Shown here in pieces: positions 24,501-37,902 of a stretch of 64,000 bases of DNA. Source of the DNA: Strongylocentrotus purpuratus (taxonomy: Eukaryota > Echinodermata > Echinoidea > Camarodonta > Strongylocentrotidae); contig NW_022145601.1 of the NCBI RefSeq assembly GCF_000002235.5, positions 5,026,322 to 5,090,321 of the forward strand, in the 5' to 3' direction. The position numbers and the translations under genes are program-made. Each line of letters begins with the position of its first letter. Positions within the stretch are counted from its first letter, which is position 1. A model generated the notes under the pieces. The model searched no databases. It had not been told where the DNA came from and saw only the letters and a program-made list of their open reading frames with translations.

Positions 24501-27500
24501 ATGAATGAATGGATAAATATATAAATGAATGAAGACCAACAAAAAATAGGAACAAAAAATATACAAATGTAAAAGGTAAAATAAAGAATACGACACAAAA
24601 ACTTTCAAAAAAATCAACTTAAGGGCGATGTCGACACCATATCAATCATGTTAGGATTATATAAAATGCCATTATATAAAATTGCCCTTCAATATGCTAA
24701 TTACACACACAAGGATAATGAAATAGCTATCGGTTGATGTTTTTTCAACATTTATTTCGAACGTGTTACAGAAAATTCATCGCGAGGCAGGGCTGAAGCA
24801 TAGCTCGTATAGAGTATAGAGATATTTATGTCAACGGAAGTTGAGTTTGCTCAGAGATTAAATTTATAAAGCAGCAACATCCCATAGAGAATGTACTTGG
24901 AGGAGGAGGAGGGGCTATTTTCAGCTCCATGAATAAACTCGTCTGTTGGAATCAAGAATGACATTATCTCTATGTGAAGTGATATGATTTAACGCCCTTC
25001 TGGCTCCAAACAGACAACCAGACCTTTGAGTGTGTGCGGGAACGCGTGTCCCAACCATGTCTGTCAGTACGCTATGATCTTACCTTCCATTTGGGTGAGC
25101 ATCCCATAGGTTTCCAGTGACCTCCTGGTAGATAGATGTACCCATCCACGTCTATCATCAGGCCTAGCTCATGGAATACCTCATCCACCGTCTGGTTCCT
25201 CTCCTCCAAGATGGCCGTCTTGTTCACCTCCTCCAGAATCTTGTTGCTGAGACGAGAGAGCCGTCCAATGGTTGACATGTTATCGCCGAAGGTCTGCCAG
25301 CACAACTCGTCCAACGTGATATAGGAAACGTCGGTACGCAGTCGGGCCGCTGGAAAGAAACACGGTACCGAGAAAACATGGGTGACTGACTACTCTGGCA
25401 ATATGGGACACAGAGGTGATCCCAGGATTAATGTAACCTCCGACATCACCGGAGTTCCTAACGTCAAGCTTGATAGAATCTGGCGCTGACGGTTGAAGGG
25501 TAGAGGAAGAAGAACTGGTTGAAAGAGAGGGGAGGGGCATTGGGTTGAACTGATTGAGGAGGCAAATGCCAGCGTTTCCTGGGGGTACTTCATGCGCGTG
25601 TGGAGAGACTGGGCGCCGGTGAACTTGTATGGAGGGATAGTATCAGGTGGGACCCCAGGATTACTGGGGAAGGGCCACTATAACATCACGGCAAACAAAT
25701 AGAAATCAATAGCATGAATATGTGATTAGGACCATGAGATATTAGGTCGGAATACTATAAATTTGGGCCCTGAAATATTTGGTGCCACGAGTTATTGAAT
25801 GTACAGTTGAGTATTAGTGAAACTGTCTGAACGCATTTGGGAAAGGTTGAGTATGTAGTTCATAAAGCCGTCAGCCGTCTGGTTGCTTACTTACAAGCAT
25901 TTATGCTTTCTTCGCAGTCAGGTAAAATAAAAACCAATAAGAATTGATGTAAATTGTAAGGTTGATGGAATGATCAGAATCAACTGCTGAATACTGTACG
26001 CGCAAAAGTCTCGCGAGTGAACATACTGAACATCTTTATTAGTCAGTGAGAATTTTTTTTTTTTTTTTTTTTTTTTTTTATCGACGAACAAACCACTTAT
26101 TAGTATTTTTCAAGTTCAAGCGTGATTTTCCATCCAGTGTCATATTCACGGAAGCCTGAAAAGAATATATTGCTGAACTTTTGTTTGACTTTCAACCAAT
26201 TATCTTGATTCAGCTAAATCCTCATGTTTGTATTTTACACAACATTATGGTCTGGCTGCTATTTCTTATTACGGAAGGAAACAAGCAGGCCAGTCCCTCA
26301 GATCTATTAGTGTATTTATGTAGTATTGCCTATATGTAATAGGTGAGTTTCTTAGTTGTGCTTACATTACATTTTAGTCAAACAATTATGATGACAGAAT
26401 GACTTTAGCATGGGCTCTTAGTCTTAGCCAGTTTTTCTTTCTTGAAAATCAATACAAGAATTTTCCGTGAAACTATTTCTCTCTCTCTCTCTAAGTGCCA
26501 TATCGATTGACTTTGGCGATCATGCTGTTCCACAACCCTCGGTTCCTAGCCTTCTGTATTAGTACCACTCCCAGTTCTTTCACTCCTCTCTCTTCCAACA
26601 ATTTCTGCAGACTGTCCATCCAAAGTATCCTCCTTCTTCCCCTACTATTTAGGTCTTCCTGAGAGAAGAGGAGGGAGATGGAAATTCGCGACGCATATTA
26701 AAGTTTAGATTAGGCCTTGCTAAGGATCCGCGTAGACAGCAGGCATACCATGCGGACATCCGCGGCTATCTTGAAATTTCCTTCAAGTCATCGTTGCTAA
26801 AAAAGGTTGTTTTTAACTACTTAAAGGGATAGTTGAGTTCTTTTTTCTGACCGCAAATGCATTAAAAGTGCATGGTTATTGCTCTTATTCTGATCTATGA
26901 CATTTCTAATGCCCTTTTAGGACCTAAGAATGCTATGAAAGTAATTTTAGATCCCCAAATGTGTGAAATTTAGCCAATATGATCAAACCAATTCAGCTCC
27001 ACTTTCAAAAAAATATGGTGACCGTTAATTAATTAATTAATTGATTAAAAATAGCAATACATAAGCCGGCTGGTTATGCGTAATATAGCCAACACGAAAA
27101 TGCCAACAAAAAAGCCAACATCGGCATTGGCTGAAATATTTCGATTTTTCAGTGGCTTTTTCAAAATTATCTAATATTTTGTGGTGGTACACAAGTATTA
27201 GAAATCGTTATATTTCTGGATATTTCAGCCGTCTCTGCACCGATTTTGATCAAACAAAGATGATTTTGTCACTTAAATTATATGTTCTTGCAAATTTGAC
27301 ACACATTTTATCATTATCTCACAAAAAAATATTTTGTGTAGCGCCCTCCGCAACAGAACTCAACTGTCCCTTTAAACCGAGGGCGTTTACAGAGATTAGG
27401 AAGCGATCTATTACTAGGGTTGATGATCGATGATAGATTCATGTCTGAAATTAATATACGGCCAGGGTCCATATTTTCATTGTAAAAGTTTCTTTGAATT

Positions 27501-30500
27501 TTATCAGGTTCTTTGATTAAGTCCATAAATATTGTATCTTTTATGGAAAAAATCACAGAACTATCTCTCCTTGGAAACTGTTCAAATAGTGATATTTCAG
27601 AATCTGTTGAATGTTATAATTCTCTATTAAGAACTGTCCTTGATGAGTATGCTCCTGTGAAACAGAGATGTGTCACAGTTCGTCCTAACACAAAGTGGTA
27701 CTGTCAAGATATTGCAAACAAAAAACTCCAACGTAGGAATTTGGAGCGCAAATGGCTTAAATCGGGCCTTGAGTCTGATCGTGTGAAATATCAGAACCAG
27801 CGTCAGTTGGTGCAGTTAAGTGTTCGCGCTGCCAAAACGTCATATAACTCTATGCTGGTTGAAAGCTGCACAAGTACAAGACAGCTGTTTAGAGTTGCAA
27901 ACGTTTTACTTAATAGAAGTAAGAAATCTCCCCTTCCTACTTATGCGAATCTTGCAGATCGTTTTAACAAATTCTTTGTGGAAAAAATTCAGAATGTCAG
28001 ATCAGCTCTTACTAATATCGGAGGGTTTGAAATTCCTTTGATTACAGAGAAGACACTAGATAAGCTATCTCCAACAACACCTAATGAGATTAAGTCGATC
28101 ATAATGAGTTCACCTTCTAAATCTAGTGAACTTGACCCCATACCAACATTGCTTTTGAAACAATGTCTCCCTGCTATTATACCATCAATTGTAACTATAA
28201 TTAACACAAGTCTTGGTTCAGGGTTAGTTCCTGACAGTATGAAGATTGCAGCAGTGCGCCCCACCTTGAAAAAATCCAATTTGGACAGTGAGTGTCTTCA
28301 GAACTATAGACCTATCTCAAATTTGTCGTATCTGTCCAAACTCACAGAACGAGTGGCTTTCTCACGTCTTCGCACATATCTTATTGAAAATAATTTAATT
28401 GATAATTTTCAATCTGCCTACCGGCCACACCATAGTGTGGAAACTCTGCTAACTAATCTTGTGGACTGTGTCCTCTCCGAAATGGATAAAGGTAACATTA
28501 CTTTTCTTGTGCTACTTGATATGTCAAGTGCTTTCGACACTATTGACCACACAATACTTGTTAAGAGACTACAGTCTCTTGGGGTAACAGGCACTGCGTT
28601 GCAGTGGTTTTCATCATACATTCATAAAAGAACCCAGTATGTCTCTGTAAATAACTCCCAATCTGACAAAACTTATCTTTCATACGGTGTGCCACAAGGG
28701 TCTGTTGGTGGCCCGTTAATGTTTTCTGTTTACCTTGAGCCAATCAGTACAATAATTAGAAAGCATAATATAAAATATCATTGTTACGCTGATGACATTC
28801 AGCTTTTCATTTCTGTACATCCTTCCTCAGATGCAATTGCCGATGCTAAGAGAACTTTAGAAGCCTGTATTCATGACATGAAAGGCTGGATGGATTCCAA
28901 CGGTCTTAAAATAAATGAAAATAAAACTGAGTTTATCATTTTGGGCTCTAAGAACTCTTTACTGAGAGCAAATCATACTCATTTAAGCTTGCATCTAGGT
29001 GACAAAGTTCTAAAGCCAGCCTCAAAGGTCCGTAACCTCGGTGTGATATTTGACAATAATATGTCATTTATTGAACATGTATCTAGCATATCAAAGTCTG
29101 TAAGATATCAACTGCGGAACCTTGGGTTCATACGAAAATCTCTGACTCAAAAAGCATGCGAACAATTAATCCATGCATTAATCTCATCCCGCTTAGATTT
29201 TTGTAATTCTATTCTATTTGGACTCACAAAACAGCAGCAAGACAGACTGCAAGCCCTCCAAAATTCCAGTGCAAGACTCCTTACTTTCACACCAAGAATG
29301 TCTTCTATTACGCCTATATTATGCTCTCTTCACTGGCTACCTGTCCAGAAAAGGGTCCACTTCAAAATTATGTTACTTGTTTATCGGGCTCTCCATGGAA
29401 TCTCGCCACAATACATTAAAGACTCACTACACTCCTACAATCCAACTCGTACCTTAAGATCTGGAAGTGATAATTTGCTGCAAATTCCCCGTACCCGTCA
29501 TTCATGGGGATACCATGCTTTTTCGCATGCAGCAGCCAAATTATGGAATAAGCTTCCCTCATCACTTCGCTGTATTGCAACATACTCTGCCTTTAAAACT
29601 CGTCTTAAGACTTACCTATTCCATCTGTAACCCAGTATTTCCTTAAGTTGTATAAGTTTATTTTACTAAATCAATAATTGATATGTTATTTGTATATACA
29701 TTTGAAATTAATTAGTTATCACCCTTTAGTCTCATTGGCTGCCTGTGTGGGGCCTGTTGGCCTCAGATGCTAGAGCTTCTGTGAATAATGTGCTGACTGG
29801 GCTAGTCCCTTAAATTGTCAGTGAACGGAGCAGCTGGAGGGCACCGGGCCCCATCAGGCAGAGCTGAGGATTGAAATGGGTTATAACAAAATATCGCAAA
29901 AAATATTGCAAAATTATTTACTTTACTTGTATCAAAGAGAACTGTTGCTGAGCTAGCGCCATGAGCGTCCCTGGACGGTGTGTGCGCTCTATATGTTTAC
30001 ACTATTATTATTATTATTTTGGGGGGATACGTGGTCAAGCGGAAAGTATGTCAACACAACAAGGGGTGTCGCAAGACAAGTGCGTGTGTGTGTGTGTGTG
30101 TGTGTGTGGAGGGGGGCGTGGATAAAAAATTACCGACGAGTTAGGAAGTTAAGGAAAAGTAAGCATGCTAAAAGATGATTAAATTGTACTTTTTTTTTCG
30201 ACGTGGAAATAAAGATTCAAAATTTACCGATTTGACAGAATTCCTAATCAAAGATTTTCAACGGACTATTTGCATTGGGCTAAAGAGGGGGGTGTTAGAC
30301 CTCACTCCAACCCCTGAACTGACTATGGATTTACGAATCCAATTCATTGATCTCTATTACAGTCAAACCTGCTTTAGTGACCACCTGTCTAGAAAGGCCA
30401 TAGTTCGAGTTCGAAATGGCCAAGCGGCAAACCATGCAATGGTATTTTGTCAATAAGATCGCAAAAACTTTCAACTTCAGGTCATTTTGTATAACCGTGT

Positions 30501-33500
30501 TGTATTGCCTTATAAATCACGTACAGGGGAGTGTTTCACAAAGACTAAGATTGAATTTAAGTTAGACTTAACTATGGCAGGCCGTTCATGCCAATGTTTG
30601 CTCTCACCATTATAATCTTTAGATAATATTTTTTCCTTCAATAATGAATTTTCAAAAAGTCTAAATTCTTTAGATGTATGACCATGATTTGTACGTCCCT
30701 TGAGAGACCAATGCCAGTGAATGGTGAGAGCAAACAGTGGCATAAACGGCCTGCCATAGTGAAGTCCAACTTAAAGTCGATCTTAGTATTTGTAAAACAC
30801 CCCCCCCCCCCCCCGATTTAGTAATAATGCCATCGTACTCATTGTAATGTTCGCAGAAGGTTCGCAAAAGGTGATGCACAAAGGATATCAAATGTTTACA
30901 GTTTACGTTATTCTACATTGTCTATAAAAGTAAACAAAAATGAATAACTACATTCTATATCATGAAGTAAAAGGGAAAGATAATTTGTTGTTATAACTGA
31001 TACTTGCACATGGGACAAAACCATGGCCACAATCTCTTTAGCTATATAAAGCCATGCTTGGCCCTTCTCCAGGCTATCTAAGCCACGCATGAGTTTGTAT
31101 AAAATTATCTGTCTCCATGTTCCGAAGCGGTGGATTTAGGGGAAGGGGCCTCATGGGGTACCCGCCCCTCCCCCTTTTTTTCCAAACCAAATCTGTCATA
31201 ATATGTATACACATCAAACAGTGCAAAGCTGCTTTACTAATGAAAATATTGTCTAGTGCCCGCCATTTTGTTGTTGTTGTTGTTGAATACTTGCTTCTTA
31301 ATTTATTTACTTCAATCTTTGCAATTTGATTAATGTATGTACAATGATTGTATTATTGAACGGGGACAACATTGACTAACTTTTGCTAATTGTTTGCTCC
31401 ATGCATTTACCAAATGTAGAGTCATACTAAAAATACAATGTATATGAAAGGTTGGTAATAACTTAAATGAATGAATGTCATTGTATGAATGTATGAATGA
31501 ATGAACGAATGAATGAATGAACGAATGAATGAATGAACAAAAGGATGAATGAATGAATGAATGAATGAATGAATGAACGAATGAATGAATGAATGAATGA
31601 ATTTACTTATGTATTTATGAATGTACGTAGTAATTCAAATTGTATTCCCAGAAAACAGAACCTTCGTAAAAATGACTTACCAGAGGTATTTCTGATGACT
31701 GGTGGTTGGCTGCAAGTAAACGTTGGAGACGCTGTCAAGAAGAGGCAGAAAAGGAAAAAAACGATAAAACAAAAATAATGTGATTAATCAATGATTTCCT
31801 TACACCACCAACGATGTTCTTGCCTTCCAATAATGTACATCCAAATACAAATATATTATTGATTATAGAAATGTTGAGTCAGAAACAACTAAATGTAAAA
31901 CAAAAGGCCCAGTTCTTGTAAATAGTTGCGATTGATCGTAACTGAACTTGAAATTGATATTGACCGCAACTCTGCAAATTTGAGATTGATAGTAGGGCTT
32001 GCGGCGGTCGATTTTGTCCAAGCGCAACATTTTATAAAAACGAGAGCAGATATGAACTTCTCATGAAAGAGTACCGGGCTAGCTAGGAAAAAATGGGTGA
32101 AAAGCATGGGAGGGAGCTAGGCGTGGGTTCGCGTATTAAACTCGTACGACATCGTACCACTTCATATACTATCTCGTACTCCCTCAGATAGTCATAAGTC
32201 AGCAGACGGCTCCAACAGGGAAATGGTGTTCACCTTTATTTAAATGTGGATTCCTAAGTAAAACAAAATTCTAAATAAAAATCGGTGCCCAAAGTGCCCA
32301 AATGCTTTAGGGGCCCACCAGTGTTTAATGTATTTCAGAACACTTTTGGTGTAGAAAACCAACGATGAGCAATATACTGAAATATGGTATAGGTTAAGAC
32401 ACATGGAACACCACAGGGGCCCTTAAGTTGCTCCAAAAGGGCCCTAAAGACCAGCAACTCTAAACAGTCAAGAGGACTGCTTTAAACTATTTTCTGGGGT
32501 AATAGGTTCACCGTATATCTTTATTTCCGTATACAAATACAATGATACACGTCAATGAGGCTTGGGAAATATATGTCTCAGGTACCCAAATGTAGCATAA
32601 GTGATTCAAAGCATCAAACTAAGATTAAACTAAATATTGTCTTTTTACATACATTTTTATATGTGTAATACAAAATGTTAATTGTTAATTCAACCAATAT
32701 GTCATCGTTTTCTTTGGGGGCACATCAGGGGCCAAGGGATACCTGAAGCTATTCATCGCGGCCAAAAAAAAAAACTTATGGATAAAAAGCCATATTTCGA
32801 AATACGACAGAGAAATAGCCAAAAGACTTGGACCAAATGTTCATGCAACGTGTATGTGTAGTCCCGTATACCCAATTCTGTGTGCAGTGCACGTGACTTC
32901 CATTCAAGATTATTCGATTTCTTATCAATTTTAGGATTATAAAAGCTCACAATATACACCGATTGTACCACATAAGCAACCTCTCAACAACAACAAAATA
33001 TCCAGAATGTAATCAAGTGACCAGAATTGAACTTTATATTTAATGAATGGAAACTGAAAATAAGCATTTTCAATCGAGGATTATGTAGATATAATTCATA
33101 CAGTGCGACCCAGAAAATACGAAACCGAGAATTATCGATGTTTTATCATAACTTAATCATAATTAAAATTAACAACTGACACATATTTGTAAAGCTTAGA
33201 TCCTCCTCTTTTATTTGATGCAACGCATATTTCACGCATGAGTGATTAAAAGCAATTTGAAAGAAGGAAACCAAAAAGTCATTCAGCGGGCGGTATCTGA
33301 ATTTCGAAGAAAAAAATTCACCTTTCTAGAAAGTTCATTTCTCTATTCTTCCATATGACACCTTAATCAGGAAAAATGAGCAAGGAATAACAAAGTTCTG
33401 TTTGTTTTAATCACTAATGCGTGAAATATGCATCATATGAGTAGCATCAAATGAAAGAGAAGGATCTAAGCTTTACAAATATGTGTCATTTATTAATTAT

Positions 33501-36500
33501 AATTGTGATTAAGTTATGATAAAACATGAATTCTCGGTTTCGTTTTTTCTGTGTCGCACTGTTTAATGATGTACGTCTTGTCAAAACAAGGTTTTGAAAT
33601 CATTGAACCAAAAGTTATGGTGTTTTTATGAGACATTATGGTATCATTTCTGGGTTAATGAACGGAAACTGAAAATAATTATTTTCATTTTAAGTTTTGA
33701 ATAAAGTGTTTACTGGGAAGGTTGTTTTTGATGAATAACTCTTAAAAAGGAAGCCCTATTTAAAATCATAATGAAATCCTTATAACAAATGTTAATAATT
33801 ATCTTTTGTCAAAGCACATGAAATGCTTTAAATTAAAATAAGTTGCATTTACCATGACAAAAAAGAAATTCTTCTAATTTTGTAAATACTAAAATGAAGT
33901 TTTAAACAAAATCTGCTTTTATTGAAACCAACTTTTTAAAGGGTGGAGTACCCCTTTAATAAACAGGGGTAATTTTGGGGTGTAATCGTCCTAGAGGGTA
34001 TTTTTCAGGGATGGGGGTAATTGTCCTTGGGGGTTAAAAACGCCATCCTGGTGCATGTAAAAAAAATTGGAGGACAGTCCCGCGCATTGCTTAATATGTA
34101 TGCTCCGAAGGTCCGAATTATAAACATTTAAACGATTAAGTACTTATAAACTATATAAATAGGATTATAGTTGCCTGTAGTCAGTGACCACCTGGTCCTA
34201 GTGAAATTATTTTTAAAAATTTCCGTTAAAGTCATTCAAAATATTTAGAACAAGACAGACACCTATTTTTGCCCCTTTAAAGAGTAGATTTCGTGCCCAT
34301 TATTTTCTTGGTTTAATAAATCATCAATACCTGGTAATTTCACGCTTTTTATGTCACTGTAAACTAAAGAAGTTCTCAATTTTTGCCTAAGGACCCATAT
34401 TCTGAAATCTATATCCTACTGTACTGCATACATAGTATCCTGAAATGTAATCCTACTGTACTGCATACATAGTATCCTGAAATGTAATATTAATTTTTTT
34501 GTCAATTTTCTATTGATAACACAAGCAAATTTTCAGAGGAGGAAATACTTATAGTTGAGAAGGAAATACTTATAGTCGAGAAGGCAATATGATAAGCACA
34601 AATCGGTTTCCCAGGTTCGTGTACATGCATATAGGGTCTGGTTGCAAAATGTTTCTAAAATAAGTTTACACATTTGCCGGGTAGTGTGGTTTATTTGCAA
34701 ACAAAAATAATGCTCATAATATTCAACATATCACCAAATGTGAGTTATAGGCCCCGAAGTTAGTTAAGCTTATAATATTCTTTAAAAATAGTTTTTAAAA
34801 TGAGAAAAATCTCTGTTGGCCATATTAAAAAATCAACAACTTCTAACCTTACTCTTTTCGCACATTTCTCAATTAAATGAAATATATAAGAGTTGCCAGT
34901 GTGAAGAGGAAAACCTGATCATTTATTTAGCCCCGTAAAATCACTGCCATATCTGTCTTGTTATTTTATTCCTTTAATTTAAGTCCTTACTGGTAGGATG
35001 ACAGCTGTCTAATGAGCCCACTGAATAGGGACATTTAAATTTGCGTGGACTGATACGTGTGACGTCCATTCAAGGCAGTGCATTAAAAGGACGTCGACCG
35101 TAGCAATCCACATTGTCTTCGTGCAAATCTAAAAGTCCCTAAAAGACGTCACACGTATCAGTCCACGCAAATCTAAAAGTCCCTAATGAAAGAAAACTGG
35201 CCCTGTTGTCAATTTGAATAAGAAAAGAAGGATTTTGCCCCGTCAAATTACCGTCTTACTTCTCTTGATAACGTATCCATTTAAAGATAAACTTGAGTTC
35301 TGGTTTAAAAAATAACGAATTCCCACAGAATCAAACGAAACTTACACTGAAGGTTCAAGATCACAAATAAATGTCATTTGCCAAACAATGTTGGTAGAAA
35401 ATGTACACTGGCTGAGTAATGAGCATAGAAAGAAAAGGAAATCAAGGTTAGTAGCCCCAACACCATTTGTGTAGTCCCATACACGTCTTCTGTGTACAGT
35501 GCTTGTTACTTTACCAAGACTGGGCCAAATTTATAATGGTTTTGATGACTTGCAGTACACACCAATACTTACATGATCAACTTTTTCTGATCCATTCCAC
35601 ACCTTTTCTTTCACAATGCAATCGCCTGACCAGAACTCAACTTTATTTTTAATTGGTAGGATGACAGCCGCACAAGAATCCCTCTGGATTTTAAAAAAAA
35701 ACTAGCACTGTTGCCAATTTGGAGAAGAAAATCTGGGCCCTGTTTCATAAAACTTGATATCCAAAACAAGTTACAAGCTACTGTTATAAGCTACTGAAAT
35801 CATGGCATCTGATTGGCTGAGAGCAAACTTGATATCAATAACAAGTTACAAGCTACTGTTATAAGCTACTGAAATCAAGGCATCTGATTGGCTGAAAGCA
35901 AACTTGATATCAATAACAAGTTACAAGCTACTGTTATAAGCTACTGAAATCAAGGCATCTGATTGGCTGAAAGCAAACTTGATATCAATAACAAGTTACA
36001 AGCTACTGTTATAAGCTACTGAAATCATGGCATCTGATTGGCTGAGAGCAAACTTGATATCAATAACAAGTTACAAGCTACTGTTATAAGCTACTGAAAT
36101 CATGGCATCTGATTGGCTGAGAGCAAACTTGATATCAATAACAAGTTACAAGCTACTGTTATAAGCTACTGAAATCATGGCATCTGATTGGCTGAGAGCA
36201 AGTTTGTCATAGAAATTTAGCAGTTGTTATAGATAACAAGTTTTATGAAACGGGCCCCTGGTCCATTATTTAGCCCTATAAAATGACTGTCTTACCTTTC
36301 CTGATATTAGATGAGTTGGACTGGTAGGATGAGATTTGACCAAGCTTCCCTCTTAAACCAGAATAATTTCCATCTGTGAAGAGTGACAATGCGGATTTCT
36401 TTCCGTGTCCGGGGCGAACTGTGTAATATAAACAGAGATTACATCATTATATCATTTGGTATATGTCTAACAGGCGCGAATCCAGGATTTCTTAGGGGGA

Positions 36501-37824
36501 GGCCCAATTTTGAAATCAATTTGAAATTTAGTGTGCTAAAATTTGGAAATCGTGCCGGCCGATATTATGTGTGTGTGTGTGAAGGTGGGGGGGGGGGGGG
36601 TGGGTAGTGAGCACTAATTTTTCTTTTTTGCCCCGAAAATTTGAAAATCGCGCCGGCCGATAGTGAGCGTTTTTCTTTTACCTAACACCCCACCCACACC
36701 CCCCTCCCCCCCCCCACGCCCACATTGTGCTGGCTTACTATGTTTTTTTCCGACAAAAATAGAGAGAAAGTGCATATTATTTTGTTATATTATACTTTTT
36801 GAAAGGTTACCCAAGTGACTCGCGGGCACCCCAATATACCTGTAGGAAAGAAACGCACTTTTTTGAAATCTTCACTTTTTCATGCAAAAGAGTATTTTTG
36901 TCTATGCACGCAAGTCAGTTTGAGCGGATGATACAACATTTTCATATAGGGCATCTTCTCTTTGTTTACCTATTTTTGGGGGCCAGGGTGGGGGCCGCCC
37001 CCCCCCCCCGTCCCCTCCCCTGGATCCGCCCCGCTCTGGGCATACATATTCGGCTACAAAGGGAGCAGTGGCGTAGCTACGGAGGGGGAAGCACGCCCAC
37101 CCCCCCCCCCCCCCATTCGAATGGCAACAAAAAAGGTGAGATGAAGGAAAAGTAAAAAGATCGTGAGATACTTTGCTGGAAAATGCTCTTTAAAGTATTA
37201 TCATGTGAATGCACCTCTTACAACAGATAATGTACAAAAATCACAACAACAACAAATGTCATGAGTCAAATATAACTGAGAGGCGATAATGTTTTATCGG
37301 GACATTTTAAACAAGTGACATCCATGTATGACCTCAACCACACCAGCAAGACTGACACCAAACCGACAACTAACTGAACAAAAAGTACATTTCCTTTCGA
37401 TTGCCAAGAACACGACAGGTTGGAATCGCTCCGGAGTCGGGATTAAGGTATGGCTGGGGCCTTACCAACTCTTCGTGTAACCAGGTAATGACTGAAATTA
37501 ATATTTCCGGTTTTCACCAGGATACGGTCAATAATATAAGGCTCACACTTTCTACGGTTATCGACTTCCAGGACAGTGCTGACCGGATATTTGCACTAGG
37601 GTGGGTTTATAGTCGGATCTTAATCGGACCACACCCTTGTTGCAATGGCGTAGCGTTTACCCAACCATTAAGGGACACTGGCATTATGAATGGGGAGGGG
37701 GAGGGAGTGGGTGGGGCACCAGATCTAGTAGGTACTAGAGATGAAATGTGACTATTTAATGCCACCGACCAGGGGTGTCCTATCATCATATCCTTTCTTT
37801 TGTAATGTCCCCTTTCTCACTCCC

Positions 37825-37902
<78 letters not shown>

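Larger units (their letters stand above)
34885..36355. repeat. Three tandem ~140-bp units, each split by an element
   Basis: Three diverged copies of a unit (marks: 'gttgccaattt', 'tttagccc.gtaaaat', 'ctggtaggatgacagc') lie in tandem. Copy 1 is followed by MITE-B (35027-35188). Copy 2 is interrupted by MITE-A (35281-35652). Copy 3 is interrupted by the element at 35735-36257. Confidence 0.7.

Noticed and set aside
37401-37751. 117-codon plus-strand ORF
   Set aside because: No family resemblance or splice context. It overlaps pieces resembling MITE ends (aatggcgtagcg).
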